A stretch of 7,463 nucleotides of DNA from the NCBI GenBank assembly GCA_030636125.1, contig DAOVXM010000120.1:1-7463 (forward strand), written 5' to 3'. Of the stretch, positions 6,486 to 7,463 are shown one piece after another (position 1 is the first letter of the stretch; each line of letters opens with the position of its first letter). Source of the stretch: Chloroflexota bacterium. Its GTDB lineage: Bacteria > Chloroflexota > Anaerolineae > Anaerolineales > UBA4823. The translations under genes were made by a program, and so were the position numbers. The notes under the pieces were generated by a model that worked only from the letters and a program-made list of their open reading frames with translations, made no database searches and was not told where the DNA came from.

Positions 6486-7113
6486 GACTTTAACGATGGG
6501 TTTCTCACCTTGGTTGATCCTTCTGGCCCTACTCATTTATGGTGTTATCCATTCCCTTCTGGCTTCTTTAGGGTCGAAGAAACGTGCTCGGCAGGTTTTT
6601 GGGAAAAGTGTAGATCGTTGGTACAGGCTGGCTTACAATGTGTTCGCCACAGTGAGTCTACTGCCGATACTGGTTTTACCTGCCATCTTACCGGATAAAC
6701 ATCTATACACGGTCACATACCCGTGGGTGGTGCTTTTCCTGGCGGTTCAGGGGCTAGCAATACTGGCTTTGATTGTGGGTCTATGGCAAACTGGGATATG
6801 GTCATTTTTTGGGCTGCAGCAATTAGTGGAGCCAGTTCCGGCTGAATCTCAACAGTTGACGATCCACGGGTTGTACCGTTGGGTTCGCCACCCATTGTAT
6901 ACGGCAGGCTTGGCTTTTATCTGGTTCGTTCCGGTGATGACTGTCAACCTGCTTGTCTTGAATATTGGCTTAACGCTCTACCTGATTATGGGAGCGATTT
7001 TCGAGGAGCGTAAATTGCTGCGCGAATTCGGCCACGCCTACGCTGAGTATCAAAATCAGGTGCCGATGTTGATACCGCGCCCAAGCGGTTGGCGGAGTAC
7101 AGACAAAGTTTGA
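6478..7113 (+). CDS. ICMT/NnrU-like integral membrane methyltransferase
   Basis: A 211-residue integral membrane protein with hydrophobic segments at about 10-31, 50-71, 81-103 and a long pair across 141-173. The C-terminal core is that of isoprenylcysteine carboxyl methyltransferase/phospholipid methyltransferase-like proteins: GLYRWVRHPLYTAG (131-144) with the R137-H138-P139 signature, then EERKL (176-180) and the Y-x-x-Y...VPMLIPR ending (188-201), which together form the S-adenosylmethionine pocket in this fold. The N-terminal IHSLLAS (24-30) and WYRLAYN (48-54) are seen in NnrU-like relatives. In bacteria without prenylated proteins the substrate of such enzymes is generally unknown. The ATG at 6478 overlaps the sixA end by 8 nt and has no clear ribosome binding site; ATG 6496 (residue 7) is an alternative. 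It is the last gene before a strong terminator. Confidence 0.8.
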   Translation: MSETLTMGFSPWLILLALLIYGVIHSLLASLGSKKRARQVFGKSVDRWYRLAYNVFATVSLLPILVLPAILPDKHLYTVTYPWVVLFLAVQGLAILALIVGLWQTGIWSFFGLQQLVEPVPAESQQLTIHGLYRWVRHPLYTAGLAFIWFVPVMTVNLLVLNIGLTLYLIMGAIFEERKLLREFGHAYAEYQNQVPMLIPRPSGWRSTDKV

Positions 7114-7127
7114 ACATATAACCAATA

Positions 7128-7165
7128 CCCGCCGGTGAAGTGGATCCTCACCGGCGGGCTTTTTT
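7128..7165 (+). terminator. strong intrinsic terminator after the membrane methyltransferase gene
   Basis: CCCGCCGGTGA at 7128-7138 pairs perfectly with TCACCGGCGGG at 7148-7158 over 11 bp around a 9-nt loop, followed after one C by six T residues at 7160-7165. It begins 14 nt after the stop codon at 7113. On the minus strand the stem is followed by a sequence that is only partly T-rich, so it is best read as ending the + strand operon. Confidence 0.95.
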
Positions 7166-7192
7166 ATTTCTTAATCAAAACGAAAGGCTACT

Positions 7193-7250
7193 GCTTTGTC
7201 AAGGGTGAAAGTTTCATTCGATATCCGAGTTACTGCACCCTTGACAAAGC
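7193..7250. repeat. 15-bp perfect inverted repeat with 28-nt loop
   Basis: GCTTTGTCAAGGGTG at 7193-7207 is the exact reverse complement of 7236-7250. The spacer is 28 nt, and no run of T follows the stem immediately on either strand, so it does not look like an ordinary terminator. The right arm contains TTGACA (7241-7246) and the left arm contains its reverse complement, but I found no convincing -10 box at the right distance on either strand. It lies between convergent genes. Confidence 0.85.
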
Positions 7251-7254
7251 TTAA

Positions 7255-7307
7255 AGTGTTCCGTCCACGATCTATTCTTACTAAATAATCATATTTGACG
7301 GAACACT
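7255..7307. repeat. 11-bp perfect inverted repeat with 31-nt loop, overlapping a stop codon
   Basis: AGTGTTCCGTC at 7255-7265 is the exact reverse complement of 7297-7307. The 31-nt A/T-rich spacer and the overall size (53 bp) resemble the 58-bp element just before it, only 4 nt away. The right arm includes two bases of the TAG stop (7306-7308) of the minus-strand gene, so in that transcript the stem begins in the stop codon. The tail on the minus strand (TTTAAGCTTT) is moderately T-rich, so a weak terminator role is possible. Confidence 0.8.
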
Positions 7308-7463
7308 ACTCTTTATCACCCTCTTCAGCGCCTGGAAGGTACTGGTCGATTAGTTCGTCTGTAAGAGCTTGCCGGAATAGTTGACCTCCAAAACGGGAAA
7401 GCTCACTGGCTACGGTTTCGCGCCATTCGTGTTCTACAATAGCGATCAGGGCTGAGGTACCAG
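7306..7463 (-). CDS. C-terminus of a minus-strand gene, DUF1269-like (partial)
   Basis: On the minus strand a frame is open from the window edge to a TAG at 7308-7306, giving 51 complete residues; the 5' part lies beyond the window. The peptide begins GTSALIAIVEHEWRETVASE and continues with SRFGGQLFRQAL, ending in a charged tail. The pattern G-x-SAL-hydrophobic, then a helix, then FGG followed by a short strand and L-T-D-E resembles the end of DUF1269 proteins as I remember them, which are small proteins with a glycine-rich membrane hairpin of unknown function. The other two minus frames stop within about 60 bases. It converges on the + strand operon. Confidence 0.6.
   Translation of the reverse strand, partial: GTSALIAIVEHEWRETVASELSRFGGQLFRQALTDELIDQYLPGAEEGDKE

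Noticed and set aside
7197..7246. Divergent promoters from the TTGACA boxes in the 15-bp inverted repeat
   Set aside because: No good TATAAT-like box lies 16-18 bp downstream on either strand; the best minus-strand candidate (TTTGAT) is poor and points into the end of a convergent operon.
7193..7307. CRISPR array or integron attC sites
   Set aside because: There are only two units with different arm sequences, no direct repeat with regular spacers, and no attC core-site pair of the GTTRRRY/RYYYAAC type.

Overview
The window looks like a chromosomal housekeeping/accessory segment of a bacterium with roughly balanced base composition. The mix suggests a Chloroflexota (Anaerolineae-like) organism: a HerA/VirB4-like ATPase of a coiled-coil-tailed family, a PF04191-type membrane methyltransferase next to a SixA phosphatase, an ATC-hydrolase-family protein and a two-domain secreted PLD lipoprotein. 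This assignment rests on remembered family distributions, not on a database search. UGA is used as an ordinary stop by four other genes here, so a standard code applies.

Layout. Bases 1-57 may be the tail of an upstream + strand gene, followed by a 12-bp hairpin with a T-rich flank (81-130) that could end it. Bases 131-280 show nothing I can name. An extended -10 promoter (TGCTATAAT, 286-294) precedes a lipoprotein with two HKD (phospholipase D) motifs (335-1420), which abuts a RimJ/RimL-like GNAT acetyltransferase (about 1465-2094). After a 148-bp gap with a strong ribosome binding site comes the centrepiece, a HerA/VirB4-like P-loop ATPase (2243-4198). It is followed in the same reading frame, after one UGA codon, by a 192-codon coiled-coil ORF (4223-4801). 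The two together look like one long protein interrupted by a single stop at a position where I would expect tryptophan.

Next comes a co-directional run: a CBS-pair protein (4907-5368), an ATC-hydrolase-family protein (5463-5987), a SixA-like histidine phosphatase (5991-6485) and an ICMT/NnrU-like membrane methyltransferase (6478-7113). The last three are separated by +3 and -8 nt and are very likely co-transcribed, ending at a textbook terminator (7128-7165). The right edge holds the C-terminal 51 codons of a minus-strand gene resembling the end of DUF1269 proteins. Between the converging genes lie two further perfect inverted repeats, 15 bp and 11 bp, each with a loop of about 30 nt; the second overlaps the minus-strand stop codon.

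I do not see a clear multi-gene defence or mobile system. The two observations most worth following are the one-codon split of the ATPase/coiled-coil gene and the pair of long-loop inverted repeats at the right end.
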